A DNA stretch of 5,524 nucleotides from JAFGIT01 sp016929465 [NCBI: Candidatus Coatesbacteria bacterium] (GCA_016929465.1 JAFGIT010000213.1:1-5524); one strand, 5' to 3'. Shown: positions 1 through 5,524, counted from the stretch's first letter. Notes: generated from the sequence alone by a model not told the origin. Made by a program: numbers and translations.

Positions 1-139
1 CGAATGCCGCGAGTGACCACGCTCCCGCGATAAAATATGCATATGCCCTCAAGGCTCCGAGGTCATCGCCCATCGCTCGATTGGCCTTCACTCGCTCTAA
101 AAGCCGCCTACCAAAGCCCAACTGACTGTGCCTCTCCAT
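1..139 (-). CDS. Partial gene at left edge, N-terminus of a probable membrane protein
   Basis: An open frame of 46 codons begins at ATG 139 and leaves the window without a stop. It has a polar, basic start (MERHSQLGFGRRLLERVKAN), then GDDLGALR and the beginning of a hydrophobic segment (AYAYFIAGAWSLAAF). GAGGA at 150-154 lies 10 nt upstream, a little far, and the gene starts 6 nt after the preceding stop, as expected for the next operon member. The longer polar N-terminus differs from the three paralogues beside it, so membership in their family cannot be judged. The frame is short, so the call rests on context and ribosome site. Confidence 0.55.
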   Translation of the reverse strand, partial: MERHSQLGFGRRLLERVKANRAMGDDLGALRAYAYFIAGAWSLAAF

Positions 140-145
140 GGCTGC

Positions 146-682
146 TCATTCCTCGCGTGGAGGCTCCCCTCGGGCCCTAAGCCTCTCGTGGTCCTCCATT
201 TCGATGTCTCCCTTGAGCCTCTCCGTGTTTTCAATTGCCTTGACGATCATCCCCACGAGGATGTACCCAGCGGCGGAAACGCCAAACACGAGGAAGTAGG
301 CCTTGGCGGCTGGCCAATTCCAATGAGCTCTGAGCGGATACGCTGTCGGAAAGGTCCAGATGATCGCGAATAGAAGCAGAATCCTGCTCCTCGACTCGTC
401 CCAACGCCTGAGCCCAAAATACGCTAAGAATAGCCAAACGGCGGCCATGACGATGTACCAGCATGTATAGAGGGTGGTCCTGTCGAGGAAGAAACCGAGA
501 AAACCAGGCGCTACGAAGACTACGGGAAGCCCGACGAATATCAGCACCAGTCCGGGGATTATAATCAGGCTATCTTTGCCATTTCTAATGCCGAGGTAGA
601 TGAGGATGCAAAGAAAGGCGAGGAGCCCCAGGGGGAGAAGAACGCAGGTCAGGAACTCGCACGGGGTCTCACTCGGATCCAT
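146..682 (-). CDS. Multi-pass membrane protein, paralogue 3 (178 aa)
   Basis: Function unknown. About five hydrophobic segments (near residues 10-32, 38-66, 72-91, 100-116 and 126-148) are followed by a strongly charged tail (ENTERLKGDIEMEDHERLRA) ending in EPPREE. It is the most diverged of the three paralogues: Arg100, Trp109 and Trp123 keep the 9- and 14-residue spacing of the conserved Lys/Arg, Trp and Trp, but the LEW of the others reads WNW, and PPWEE has become PPREE. The ATG is supported by GAGGG at 688-692 with a 5-nt spacer. The stop lies 6 nt before the start of the gene that runs off the left edge. The tail is probably cytoplasmic, judging by its dense charge, which with five helices would put the N-terminus outside; that is inference. 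Confidence 0.82.
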   Translation of the reverse strand: MDPSETPCEFLTCVLLPLGLLAFLCILIYLGIRNGKDSLIIIPGLVLIFVGLPVVFVAPGFLGFFLDRTTLYTCWYIVMAAVWLFLAYFGLRRWDESRSRILLLFAIIWTFPTAYPLRAHWNWPAAKAYFLVFGVSAAGYILVGMIVKAIENTERLKGDIEMEDHERLRARGEPPREE

Positions 683-778
683 GGTTACCCTCGGATATCA
701 AATTGAAATCCTACGTAGCAATATCGCATCGGATAAGATCGCCGAGAATACGGCCTATTGTCAAGCTCATCGGCAATA

Positions 779-964
779 TCAGCATTCGCCGCACAGGACA
801 TCCCACACCCATGCAAGCAAATCAACGACTGCACATTCCGCCGCAACGATCAAAGACGCGATCAGGATCCTCTCTCCGGTTGACTGATTTTTCGGAGTAA
901 GATGTCCATAGACCACGGGAGCAGCGCAGAGAAGTGAATATATGACCAGCGATTTTCCTGACAT
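779..964 (-). CDS. Small two-helix membrane protein (61 aa)
   Basis: Unrecognised. The short product has two hydrophobic stretches (residues 4-22 and 32-56) joined by a polar loop, HLTPKNQSTGER, and ends in VLCGEC. The ATG at 964 is one base past the stop of the preceding gene (TGAGATG), and GGGAAG at 971-976 gives a 6-nt spacer, which is why I prefer it to the in-frame ATG at 1042 lying inside that gene. It does not show the Trp and Lys core of the neighbouring paralogues. A gap of 96 bases follows before the next gene, unusual here; shifting by +1 at the last codons opens a further 32 residues reaching 685, so the gene may be truncated. It could also be a spurious ORF, but its position and ribosome site argue that it is translated. 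Confidence 0.6.
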   Translation of the reverse strand: MSGKSLVIYSLLCAAPVVYGHLTPKNQSTGERILIASLIVAAECAVVDLLAWVWDVLCGEC

Positions 965-965
965 C

Positions 966-1481
966 TCATTCTTCCCAGGGAGGCTTGGGCGTTGTATCAA
1001 TCTGCCGGTGTATGCTTCTGTAGAAAGCGGCACGACGCTCATTCGCCGCCTCGATTTGGCTGCGGACCGTCGCCCAGATGATGAGTGCTAATGCCGATAT
1101 AGCAGTGGTCGTCATGATGGCGTTTTGAATATCCCATTCCAATAGGCCGACCAGCACATAAGATGGAAGGGCAGCCCAGACCATCGCCAGGAAAAAGAGC
1201 GCCTTGCCAACCCATTCTCTCTTATGCTTGAAGGCCAGATGCGAGAGCAGAATCCAGATGCCGAGATACACGGCGAAGACGAGTCCGACTGCCAGTTCAA
1301 TCGGAAGAAAGATAAAGGCCCCGAAGAGCAATATAGGGACGACCATAATTGCAGCCAGGAACACTCCTCGCATCCCCAATATGGACAGGAACCAGCTCTG
1401 GTTCTTTAGGCCGCTACGGAGAAGAAATATCCCTATTAGAAGACCGGCAACAGCAAAGCCTACCAATTTCAGAGCTTCCAT
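966..1481 (-). CDS. Multi-pass membrane protein, paralogue 2 (171 aa)
   Basis: Function unknown. About five hydrophobic segments (near residues 5-22, 38-60, 65-84, 92-114 and 119-139) precede a charged tail, SQIEAANERR, ending in KPPWEE. It aligns with the protein at 1672-2187: FKHKREWVGKALFFLAMVW corresponds to FRHRASWSGKLLFAAAMLW, LEW follows at the same distance, and both have ERR in the tail. There are three close ATGs. I chose 1481 because GGGAG at 1488-1492 lies 6 nt before it; the ATG at 1496 adds MREMP and has no Shine-Dalgarno of its own. The stop TGA is one base from the ATG of the next small gene. Unlike the tightly packed genes to its right, it follows a gap of about 160 bases with a candidate promoter. 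Confidence 0.82.
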   Translation of the reverse strand: MEALKLVGFAVAGLLIGIFLLRSGLKNQSWFLSILGMRGVFLAAIMVVPILLFGAFIFLPIELAVGLVFAVYLGIWILLSHLAFKHKREWVGKALFFLAMVWAALPSYVLVGLLEWDIQNAIMTTTAISALALIIWATVRSQIEAANERRAAFYRSIHRQIDTTPKPPWEE

Positions 1482-1530
1482 CGGCATCTCCCGCATCCAT
1501 ACGGTCGTAAATCTTGCTCTCTACTTCCAG

Positions 1531-1558
1531 ATAATCGGAATTTCCCACTGGATGTCAA
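1531..1558 (-). promoter_or_regulatory. Candidate internal promoter before the second membrane gene
   Basis: A perfect -35 box TTGACA (1553-1558) is followed after 16 nt by GATTAT (1531-1536), matching TATAAT at four positions. It lies in the longest non-coding gap of the window, 50 nt upstream of the preferred start at 1481. If active, the genes at 966-1481 and leftward could be transcribed apart from the purC-coaX genes. The same gap also holds the palindrome GATCATGATC (1625-1634) and an AAGGAG (1608-1613) with no start codon at a usable distance. Confidence 0.35.
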
Positions 1559-1642
1559 GGTTAAACCTAATTTCAGGTCATCGCCCGACCGAAGAACTCT
1601 CGCCAGACTCCTTCAGAAGCCTTGGATCATGATCATATCTCA

Positions 1643-1694
1643 TCATTCCCACGGCGGTCTAGCGGCGCTGTCTATCTCGGCGACTGCTTTTTTT
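1643..1694 (-). other. Candidate -1 frameshift site and alternative C-terminal tail
   Basis: On the minus strand the 0-frame codons CAA AAA AAG at 1694-1686 contain the classic slippery heptamer A AAA AAG (1693-1687). Slipping back one base continues through GCA GTC GCC and adds 14 residues, AVAEIDSAARPPWE, to a TGA at 1643-1645. The added tail matches the paralogue at 966-1481 (EIDSAARPPWE against QIDTTPKPPWEE). An SD-like AGGGA at 1703-1707 lies 9 nt before the heptamer, an arrangement like the stimulator in E. coli dnaX. GGCGC before and GCGCC after the site could pair, but no strong hairpin begins downstream. A single missing A in the homopolymer, as mutation or sequence error, would look the same. 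Confidence 0.55.
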
Positions 1695-2187
1695 GGCGCC
1701 TTTCCCTCGCTGCCCTGAGTTGCTTGCGCACCCAAAGGACGAATCTGCCGAGGAGCAGGAGAGAGGCAGACATCCCCATCACCGCGCAGCAAGCCCGCCA
1801 GGGCTTCCATTCGAGGAACAATATCATTGGGATCGAGAGAGTGGCGGACCAGAGCATAGCAGCCGCAAACAGCAACTTGCCCGACCAACTCGCCCTGTGC
1901 CTGAAGGCGAAGAAGGCCAGAATGAGCCACACCGCGGCTGCCGATGGTGCGAACGCCTGTGGGACGTAGAGGAGAATCGTCAGCGACAGATACAGCAGAC
2001 TGATAAGAAAGCACACCACGGATACTGTGAGGCAGCAAGCCGTGTGATCGATCATTCGCAAGTTTCGCTCCTTTATCTGATCGCGCAACCACCTCACACT
2101 AAGCCACAGGGCGAGAGCAGAAAACAGGAACAAAGGGATGAGAGCTCGGAGAATTGCTGTCAGGATATTCGCCAGTTCGTCAGGCAA
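1672..2187 (-). CDS. Multi-pass membrane protein, paralogue 1 (0-frame product, 171 aa)
   Basis: Unrecognised family. About five hydrophobic segments are visible (near residues 13-34, 50-75, 81-95, 103-125 and 132-153), followed by a basic cytoplasmic tail (RKQLRAARERRQKK). The start is TTG, chosen because GAGAGGA at 2195-2201 sits 7 nt upstream and just after the stop of the preceding gene (17-nt gap); the next Met is residue 45, which would lose the first membrane segment. Lys104, Trp113 and Trp127 have the same 9- and 14-residue spacing as in the proteins at 966-1481 and 146-682, and W-x-GK-x-LF and LEW are shared with the former, so they are paralogues. This frame ends in QSPR right after an A7 run. 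A -1 shift there gives a 181-aa protein with the tail seen in the paralogue, so this product may be truncated. Confidence 0.8.
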   Translation of the reverse strand: MPDELANILTAILRALIPLFLFSALALWLSVRWLRDQIKERNLRMIDHTACCLTVSVVCFLISLLYLSLTILLYVPQAFAPSAAAVWLILAFFAFRHRASWSGKLLFAAAMLWSATLSIPMILFLEWKPWRACCAVMGMSASLLLLGRFVLWVRKQLRAARERRQKKQSPR

Positions 2188-2204
2188 TTGATTGTCCTCT
2201 CAGA

Positions 2205-2930
2205 TCAGATGTCGAACAGACTGATTGGAATCAGATCGAGCTCATCCCGCACTGCACCATCCAGGAGATACTCCATCGTGGTGCGATCCAGTTTGGCTGC
2301 CCCGCTGGCTCTAACAGCGATGCTGGCCTTGATCTCAGCCAGCCGTTCCTTTTCGATGCAGCTTCTGGCGATCTTGAGCAGTCTCTGGTCGATCGAGGCG
2401 AGCTGAATCTGCACTCGCTCGAGCCATTTATCCTTCCTCGCAGCCCTGGTTTTCTCCAGCAGAGTCTTGAGTTCATTGGAGAGATTCTCGACATCGCCCT
2501 TCCTGGCGGCGAATTCAGATGCGGAAAGCAGTGCATCGAGCTCTTTCGAGAGCGTCTCGAGTCGATTCAAGACGTAATAAGTCTCTGCATCAACCGGATC
2601 GGGGCGGGGCACACCGTCGGTCATCTTGGCAATCTCATCAGGGAAAAGGCTCTGCGCCTTCTCATGCGATTTGAGCGCCTGCCTGACCGGTTTCTCGCAG
2701 TATTGGAGTGTTATTCGGACCTTCTTGAACTCTCGACTGCTCTTGTGGATATGTCTTAGAGCCTTGTCGATGCCTCTGAAGACGACCATGAGCGGGATCT
2801 CGTCTTGATGCCACTTCTCCGCAACCGTCCATTCCTTCGGGGAGAGGAATATGGGCGAAAGCCTGACCTGCGCCATATAGTCCTCGATCGCCCGCAAGTA
2901 TTCATCCTGTCTTCTATCTGTTCTTTTCAT
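2205..2930 (-). CDS. Conserved hypothetical protein downstream of coaX (241 aa)
   Basis: Function unknown. The product is soluble and highly charged, with no signal peptide or membrane segment. Residues 10-80 form a compact N-terminal part rich in aromatic residues: YLRAIEDYM, then LSPKEW (29-34), a Trp-centred helix, EIPLMVVFRGIDKAL (44-58) and LQYCEKPV (75-82). Residues 118-205 are mostly helical with heptad-like Leu, Glu and Lys, so a coiled coil is likely. The C-terminus ends in a hydrophobic LDLIPISLFDI. From memory, proteins with this LSP-x-[DE]W ... IPL-x-VV-x-x-GI ... YC pattern occur as uncharacterised ORFs in Acidobacteriota and some former Deltaproteobacteria; I could not check this. 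The ATG overlaps the coaX end by 17 nt without a strong Shine-Dalgarno, so it is probably translated by coupling. The overlap ties it to the cofactor genes rather than to the membrane genes downstream. Confidence 0.85.
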   Translation of the reverse strand: MKRTDRRQDEYLRAIEDYMAQVRLSPIFLSPKEWTVAEKWHQDEIPLMVVFRGIDKALRHIHKSSREFKKVRITLQYCEKPVRQALKSHEKAQSLFPDEIAKMTDGVPRPDPVDAETYYVLNRLETLSKELDALLSASEFAARKGDVENLSNELKTLLEKTRAARKDKWLERVQIQLASIDQRLLKIARSCIEKERLAEIKASIAVRASGAAKLDRTTMEYLLDGAVRDELDLIPISLFDI

Positions 2931-3684
2931 AGATGATTCGGATGCCCTTCAAGGTCAAATGGGGATCGACCGTGTCGATGATCTCGGTCTCCTTTGCAAA
3001 GAGCACTGCAAGCCCGCCGGTCGCGAACACCTGGGGTGGCTTTTTGAAGCTGAGCTCCTCGGTGATCCGCCGAATCATCCCCTCGACGATGCAGAGATGG
3101 CCATAAAACAGGCCCGATTGGATGCTAGACACAGTTGTCTTGCCAATGACCTTAGCCGGTTTCCTTATCTCCACCCTCGGCAGCTTGGCGGTTTTCTCGA
3201 AGAGCGCGTCTGCGCTAATCCCGATCCCCGGGACGATGCTCCCGCCGAGGTATTGCCCTGTCTCGGAGATGGCACAGAAAGTGGTAGCGGTCCCGAAGTC
3301 GACGATTATGACGGAGCCATGCACAGCCTCATAGGCAGCGATGGAGTTCGCTATCCTGTCCGAGCCAACCTCTGCAGGATTCTCGTAGAGAATTGGCATG
3401 CCTGTCTTAACCCCAGGCCCGACAAGCAGAGCGCTCAATCCGAATAGATTCTCTGCGGTCTTCACAAATATATGGGAAAGCGGCGGGACCACCGAACAGA
3501 TACCGACGCCGCGAATGTCTTTTGGGCCAAGTCCGGCCTGCGCAATCAGCGAGCCAACCAGAAGCGAATATTCATCGCTCGTCTTGCGAATGTCGGTCGC
3601 CAGGCGCCAGTGAAAGTCGAGCACATAACCTTCGAATAGCCCGATAACGGTCTGCGTATTCCCAATATCTATGACCAGGAGCAT
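2914..3684 (-). CDS. coaX: Type III pantothenate kinase
   Basis: Phosphorylates pantothenate with ATP, the first step of coenzyme A synthesis. It belongs to the ASKHA-fold family, which is known to need a monovalent cation and to resist CoA feedback. The 256-aa product has DIGNT at 6-10 (phosphate loop 1, Asp6), GSDR at 107-110 (Asp109), DFGTATT at 129-135 (phosphate loop 2, Asp129), GGSIVPG at 147-153 and ATGG at 221-224 (adenosine side). Length and motif order are typical. The frame extends to an ATG at 3939, but the MLLVIDIGNT start at 3684 has GGAGGG at 3691-3696 with a 6-nt spacer, and the upstream part lies wholly inside birA. The gene overlaps birA by 16 nt and the next gene by 17 nt, so translation is probably coupled. 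Identification is secure. Confidence 0.97.
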   Translation of the reverse strand: MLLVIDIGNTQTVIGLFEGYVLDFHWRLATDIRKTSDEYSLLVGSLIAQAGLGPKDIRGVGICSVVPPLSHIFVKTAENLFGLSALLVGPGVKTGMPILYENPAEVGSDRIANSIAAYEAVHGSVIIVDFGTATTFCAISETGQYLGGSIVPGIGISADALFEKTAKLPRVEIRKPAKVIGKTTVSSIQSGLFYGHLCIVEGMIRRITEELSFKKPPQVFATGGLAVLFAKETEIIDTVDPHLTLKGIRIIYEKNR

Positions 3685-4475
3685 ATAGTGCCCTCCATTA
3701 CTTCCAGTACGTCCCCATTGGAATTCCGCAGCAGGAGGGCCCCCTGCTCGCTGATCCCGGTACATTTTCCGCTGACGATCCCATCCTTTGTCTGAGCCTG
3801 GATCTCCCTTCCCATAAGGAGACTCCTCCTGTTGAAGGCGTCGATAATGGCGTTCAGGTCCATCACCTGCAGCCGTTGATACCACGTCGTGAATGATCCC
3901 AGTATCGCGGTCAGAAGCTCCGTAGGCTGTGGAGCACACCCGACGAGGTCGGAGAGCCAGATCGCTCTCTTGCGGACAAGCGGAGACACTTCTTCTCCTC
4001 CTCTACTGACATTGACGCCAATGCCTGCCAGTGCGTAATTGATCTTCTCCCCGGAGATGCTCGTATCGATCAGAACACCGCCGACCTTCTTCCCGGAGAC
4101 ATAAATGTCATTTGGCCACTTGATCTGTGTCGTCGAAAGCATCGAGAGCTCTATCGAGTCCGCAATGGCGAGCGCAACTGCGATTGCGAGCAGTGGAATA
4201 TGTCTAACCGTTATTCGAGGGCGCAGGGCGACCGTGAAATAGAGCCCTCCTTCGGGCGAAAACCATTCATTCGCATATCTGCCTCGGCCTGCCGTCTGCT
4301 GCTTTGCTATGACCACGGTCCCCTCCTCGACCTCATCTCCCATGAGCTCCTTTGCCACTTCATTCGTTGAGGTGACTTCGTCATACCATTTGAGAGAAAG
4401 CCTGAGCGGGGCGGTCTGAATTCCCCTGGGTTCGTCATCGCAGCCATTCAGAAGGTTGATCTTGGAGCAGAACAT
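3669..4475 (-). CDS. birA: Biotin--[acetyl-CoA-carboxylase] ligase, monofunctional
   Basis: Activates biotin with ATP to biotinyl-5'-AMP and transfers it to a lysine of biotin carboxyl carrier domains. In the 268-aa product one sees TSTN (35-38), the biotinyl-AMP loop GRGR (63-66) followed by EWFSPEGGLYFT, the catalytic KWPND (119-123, Lys119 matching the active-site lysine), KVGGVLIDT (130-138) and GIGVNV (151-156). A C-terminal SH3-like domain (about 221-265) includes a GREI...GKCTGISEQGALLL stretch. There is no N-terminal helix-turn-helix, so it should not act as the biotin operon repressor. The ATG overlaps the purC stop (TGATG) and lacks a clear Shine-Dalgarno, suggesting reinitiation; no other in-frame start precedes the TSTN motif. 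Its 3' end overlaps coaX by 16 nt. Biotin ligase next to CoaX is a recurrent bacterial pairing, and the two are sometimes fused. Confidence 0.95.
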   Translation of the reverse strand: MFCSKINLLNGCDDEPRGIQTAPLRLSLKWYDEVTSTNEVAKELMGDEVEEGTVVIAKQQTAGRGRYANEWFSPEGGLYFTVALRPRITVRHIPLLAIAVALAIADSIELSMLSTTQIKWPNDIYVSGKKVGGVLIDTSISGEKINYALAGIGVNVSRGGEEVSPLVRKRAIWLSDLVGCAPQPTELLTAILGSFTTWYQRLQVMDLNAIIDAFNRRSLLMGREIQAQTKDGIVSGKCTGISEQGALLLRNSNGDVLEVMEGTICSWS

Positions 4476-5377
4476 CAGAGCTTTAGTTCGGATATCCTGT
4501 CGTGAACGAGTGCATAACGTCGGGATAGCTCAGCGACGATCTCTTCGGGGAGCGCAGGGGCTGGAGGTTCCTTGTCCCAGCCGCTCTTAACGAGATATTC
4601 GCGGACGAACTCCTTGTCATACGGTACTCCGCGATTGCCGTCAGTATAATCCGAATTGAGCCAGAACCGAGAAGAATCCGGGGTCAACATCTCGTCCATC
4701 ACGCAGACGTCTTTGCGGCGGTTATATCCGAACTCGAATTTGGTATCGACCAGGACGAGCCCCGCCTGACGACAGGCTCGCCGCCCGAAGTCGTAGAGCT
4801 CTAGCGACATCGATTTCACCGTCTCAGCGTCCGCCTCGCCTATGGCGGCCTGCATGGCCTCAAAGCCGACTGGCTCGTCATGGCCAACTTCGGCCTTTGT
4901 CGTCGGAGTGAAGATTGGGGGTTCTATTTTGTCCCCAAACTGAAGCCCTTCATCGAGCTTCACACCATTGACCGTTCCGCTCTTCTGATACTCCCTGAAA
5001 GCGGAACCACACAGGTAGCCACGAACGATGCACTCGAAGGGAATCGGGTCCATTCGCTCGATGAGCATCGTCCTGCCATCGAGAATCTCCAATATCTCCT
5101 CCTCGAGGTCCATGAAATCCTGGGGCCTCGTCGAAATGAAATGATTCGGGCAGACTTCCTGTGTCTCCTGGAACCAGAACTTCGAGATGCCCGTGAGCAT
5201 TCTGCCCTTCGAGGGAATGTCGTTCGGTAATACCAGGTCAAAGGCCGATATGCGGTCCGTCGCGACCATCACCATCACCTTGTCCGTGAAGTGAAACATC
5301 TCCCGGACCTTGCCGCTTTTTATGTGCTCGAGATCTGCCACCGATCTGAGGCCATTTAATATCTGCTCTGAGTTCAT
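4475..5377 (-). CDS. purC: Phosphoribosylaminoimidazole-succinocarboxamide synthase (SAICAR synthetase)
   Basis: Cytoplasmic enzyme of de novo purine synthesis that joins CAIR and aspartate with ATP to give SAICAR. The 300-aa product carries the family signatures in order: SGKVREMF (residues 21-28, nucleotide-binding start), RISAFD (42-47), ECIVRGYLCGSAFREY (115-130), PIFTPTTKAEVGHDE (154-168), LVDTKFEFG (209-217), DEMLTPDSSRFW (228-239) and YDKEFVREYL (253-262). About 300 aa is the long, yeast Ade1-like form rather than the roughly 240-aa E. coli form. The frame stays open upstream to an ATG at 5425, but I chose 5377 because AGGGAG at 5385-5390 lies 7 nt before it and the extra 16 residues match nothing expected of PurC. 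The TGA stop shares its A with the ATG of the biotin ligase gene. It appears complete, and the assignment is secure. Confidence 0.97.
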   Translation of the reverse strand: MNSEQILNGLRSVADLEHIKSGKVREMFHFTDKVMVMVATDRISAFDLVLPNDIPSKGRMLTGISKFWFQETQEVCPNHFISTRPQDFMDLEEEILEILDGRTMLIERMDPIPFECIVRGYLCGSAFREYQKSGTVNGVKLDEGLQFGDKIEPPIFTPTTKAEVGHDEPVGFEAMQAAIGEADAETVKSMSLELYDFGRRACRQAGLVLVDTKFEFGYNRRKDVCVMDEMLTPDSSRFWLNSDYTDGNRGVPYDKEFVREYLVKSGWDKEPPAPALPEEIVAELSRRYALVHDRISELKL

Positions 5378-5407
5378 GGATATGCTCCCTATTATATTTG
5401 CTTCAGC

Positions 5408-5421
5408 GGGGCAGCAGCCCC
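5408..5421 (-). repeat. Small GC-rich hairpin in the purC leader
   Basis: GGGGC and GCCCC arms of 5 bp with a 4-base loop, 30 nt upstream of the purC start codon and downstream of the candidate promoter. No T-run follows, so it is not an intrinsic terminator. It may be a leader structure or chance; no known purine riboswitch core was recognised around it. Confidence 0.25.
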
Positions 5422-5457
5422 TCATCCAGCCCGATTAGGTCTCGGTATCTTAACTCG

Positions 5458-5487
5458 ATTATAGAATAAGATGCCCCTATTTCTGTA
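5458..5487 (-). promoter_or_regulatory. Candidate promoter of the purC operon
   Basis: A perfect TATAAT lies at 5458-5463 on the minus strand, 80 nt before the purC ATG. The best -35 with an 18-nt spacer is TACAGA (5482-5487), matching TTGACA at only three positions, so the promoter would be weak or activator-dependent. The -35 zone falls within an inverted repeat. A second TATAAT at 5391-5396 is too close to the start codon to be preferred. Confidence 0.35.
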
Positions 5488-5491
5488 GGGG
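5474..5491. repeat. Inverted repeat CCCCTA-N6-TAGGGG upstream of purC
   Basis: Perfect 6-bp arms (5474-5479 and 5486-5491) with a 6-base loop, overlapping the -35 zone of the candidate purC promoter. It could be a repressor operator, or the stem of a terminator for a gene beyond the right edge. The following bases on the minus strand are T-rich but interrupted (CATCTTATTCTAT), so a strong intrinsic terminator is not supported. Confidence 0.4.
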
Positions 5492-5524
5492 GATTCTCAG
5501 GATATACAAAATACCATCTCGCCG

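Noticed and set aside
1576-1590. GGTCATCGCCC shared with 61-71, and a similar GDDL reading in both places
   Set aside because: An 11-base match is expected by chance in 5.5 kb, and the surrounding translated sequence does not align convincingly.
1482-1613. Minus-strand open frame in the gap between the first two membrane genes
   Set aside because: It opens right after a stop and has no start codon near the AAGGAG; only a possible gene remnant.
1693-2406. Plus-strand open frame of 237 codons
   Set aside because: It lies antisense to two convincing minus-strand genes, has biased, low-complexity composition rich in Gln, Arg and Ser, no ribosome site and no recognisable motif; a shadow frame.
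2154-2759. Plus-strand open frame of 201 codons opposite the 241-aa hypothetical
   Set aside because: It mirrors the codon pattern of the minus-strand gene, whose overlap with coaX and protein-like composition make it the real one.
2959-3447. Plus-strand open frame opposite coaX
   Set aside because: The minus strand carries every CoaX motif; the plus frame has none and no ribosome site.
3685-3939. N-terminal extension of CoaX to an upstream ATG
   Set aside because: It lies entirely inside birA in another frame, and the 3684 start has GGAGGG at ideal spacing directly before the conserved DIGNT motif.
5391-5396. TATAAT just before the purC ribosome site
   Set aside because: It is about 14 nt from the start codon, leaving almost no leader for the AGGGAG site; taken as chance.
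5378-5425. Extension of PurC by 16 residues to the ATG at 5425
   Set aside because: The internal ATG at 5377 has AGGGAG 7 nt upstream and gives the usual long-form length; the extension contains the leader hairpin.

Overview
This window looks like one densely packed bacterial operon read entirely on the minus strand, from right to left. By eye it has moderate G+C (a little over half), short or overlapping junctions and recognisable Shine-Dalgarno sites. The right part holds three housekeeping enzymes: PurC (SAICAR synthetase, the long form of about 300 aa), a biotin-protein ligase of the short class without a DNA-binding domain, and CoaX (type III pantothenate kinase). A 241-aa cytoplasmic protein of unknown function follows, overlapping coaX. 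A long PurC, a monofunctional ligase and a ligase-coaX pair fit an anaerobic or uncultured lineage such as Acidobacteriota or a neighbouring phylum. That placement is inference from gene content only and is weak.

Layout from right to left: a short leader with a candidate promoter and two small inverted repeats (about 5378-5524); purC (4475-5377); birA (3669-4475); coaX (2914-3684); the hypothetical (2205-2930); then a run of small membrane-protein genes at 1672-2187, 966-1481, 779-964 and 146-682, plus the first 46 codons of another gene leaving the left edge (1-139). The first three enzymes supply purine nucleotides, attach biotin to carboxylases such as acetyl-CoA carboxylase, and begin coenzyme A synthesis, so they are housekeeping cofactor and nucleotide genes. 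The overlaps (1, 16 and 17 nt) suggest translational coupling.

The left half is the unusual part. Three of its proteins (1672-2187, 966-1481, 146-682) are diverged tandem paralogues. Each has about five predicted membrane segments, a shared core with basic residue and two Trp at fixed spacing, and a charged cytoplasmic tail. Two end in PPWEE or PPREE. The third ends early in the annotated frame, but a -1 shift at an A7 run (heptamer A AAA AAG, with an AGGGA about 9 nt upstream) restores a matching tail ending in RPPWE. This is either a programmed frameshift or slippage site, a real mutation, or a homopolymer sequence error. I recognise no described family for these membrane proteins and assign them no function.

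No tRNA, rRNA, CRISPR array, insertion sequence or clear intrinsic terminator was seen. The longest stretch without a gene is about 140-190 bases (around 1482-1642) and holds a candidate internal promoter.
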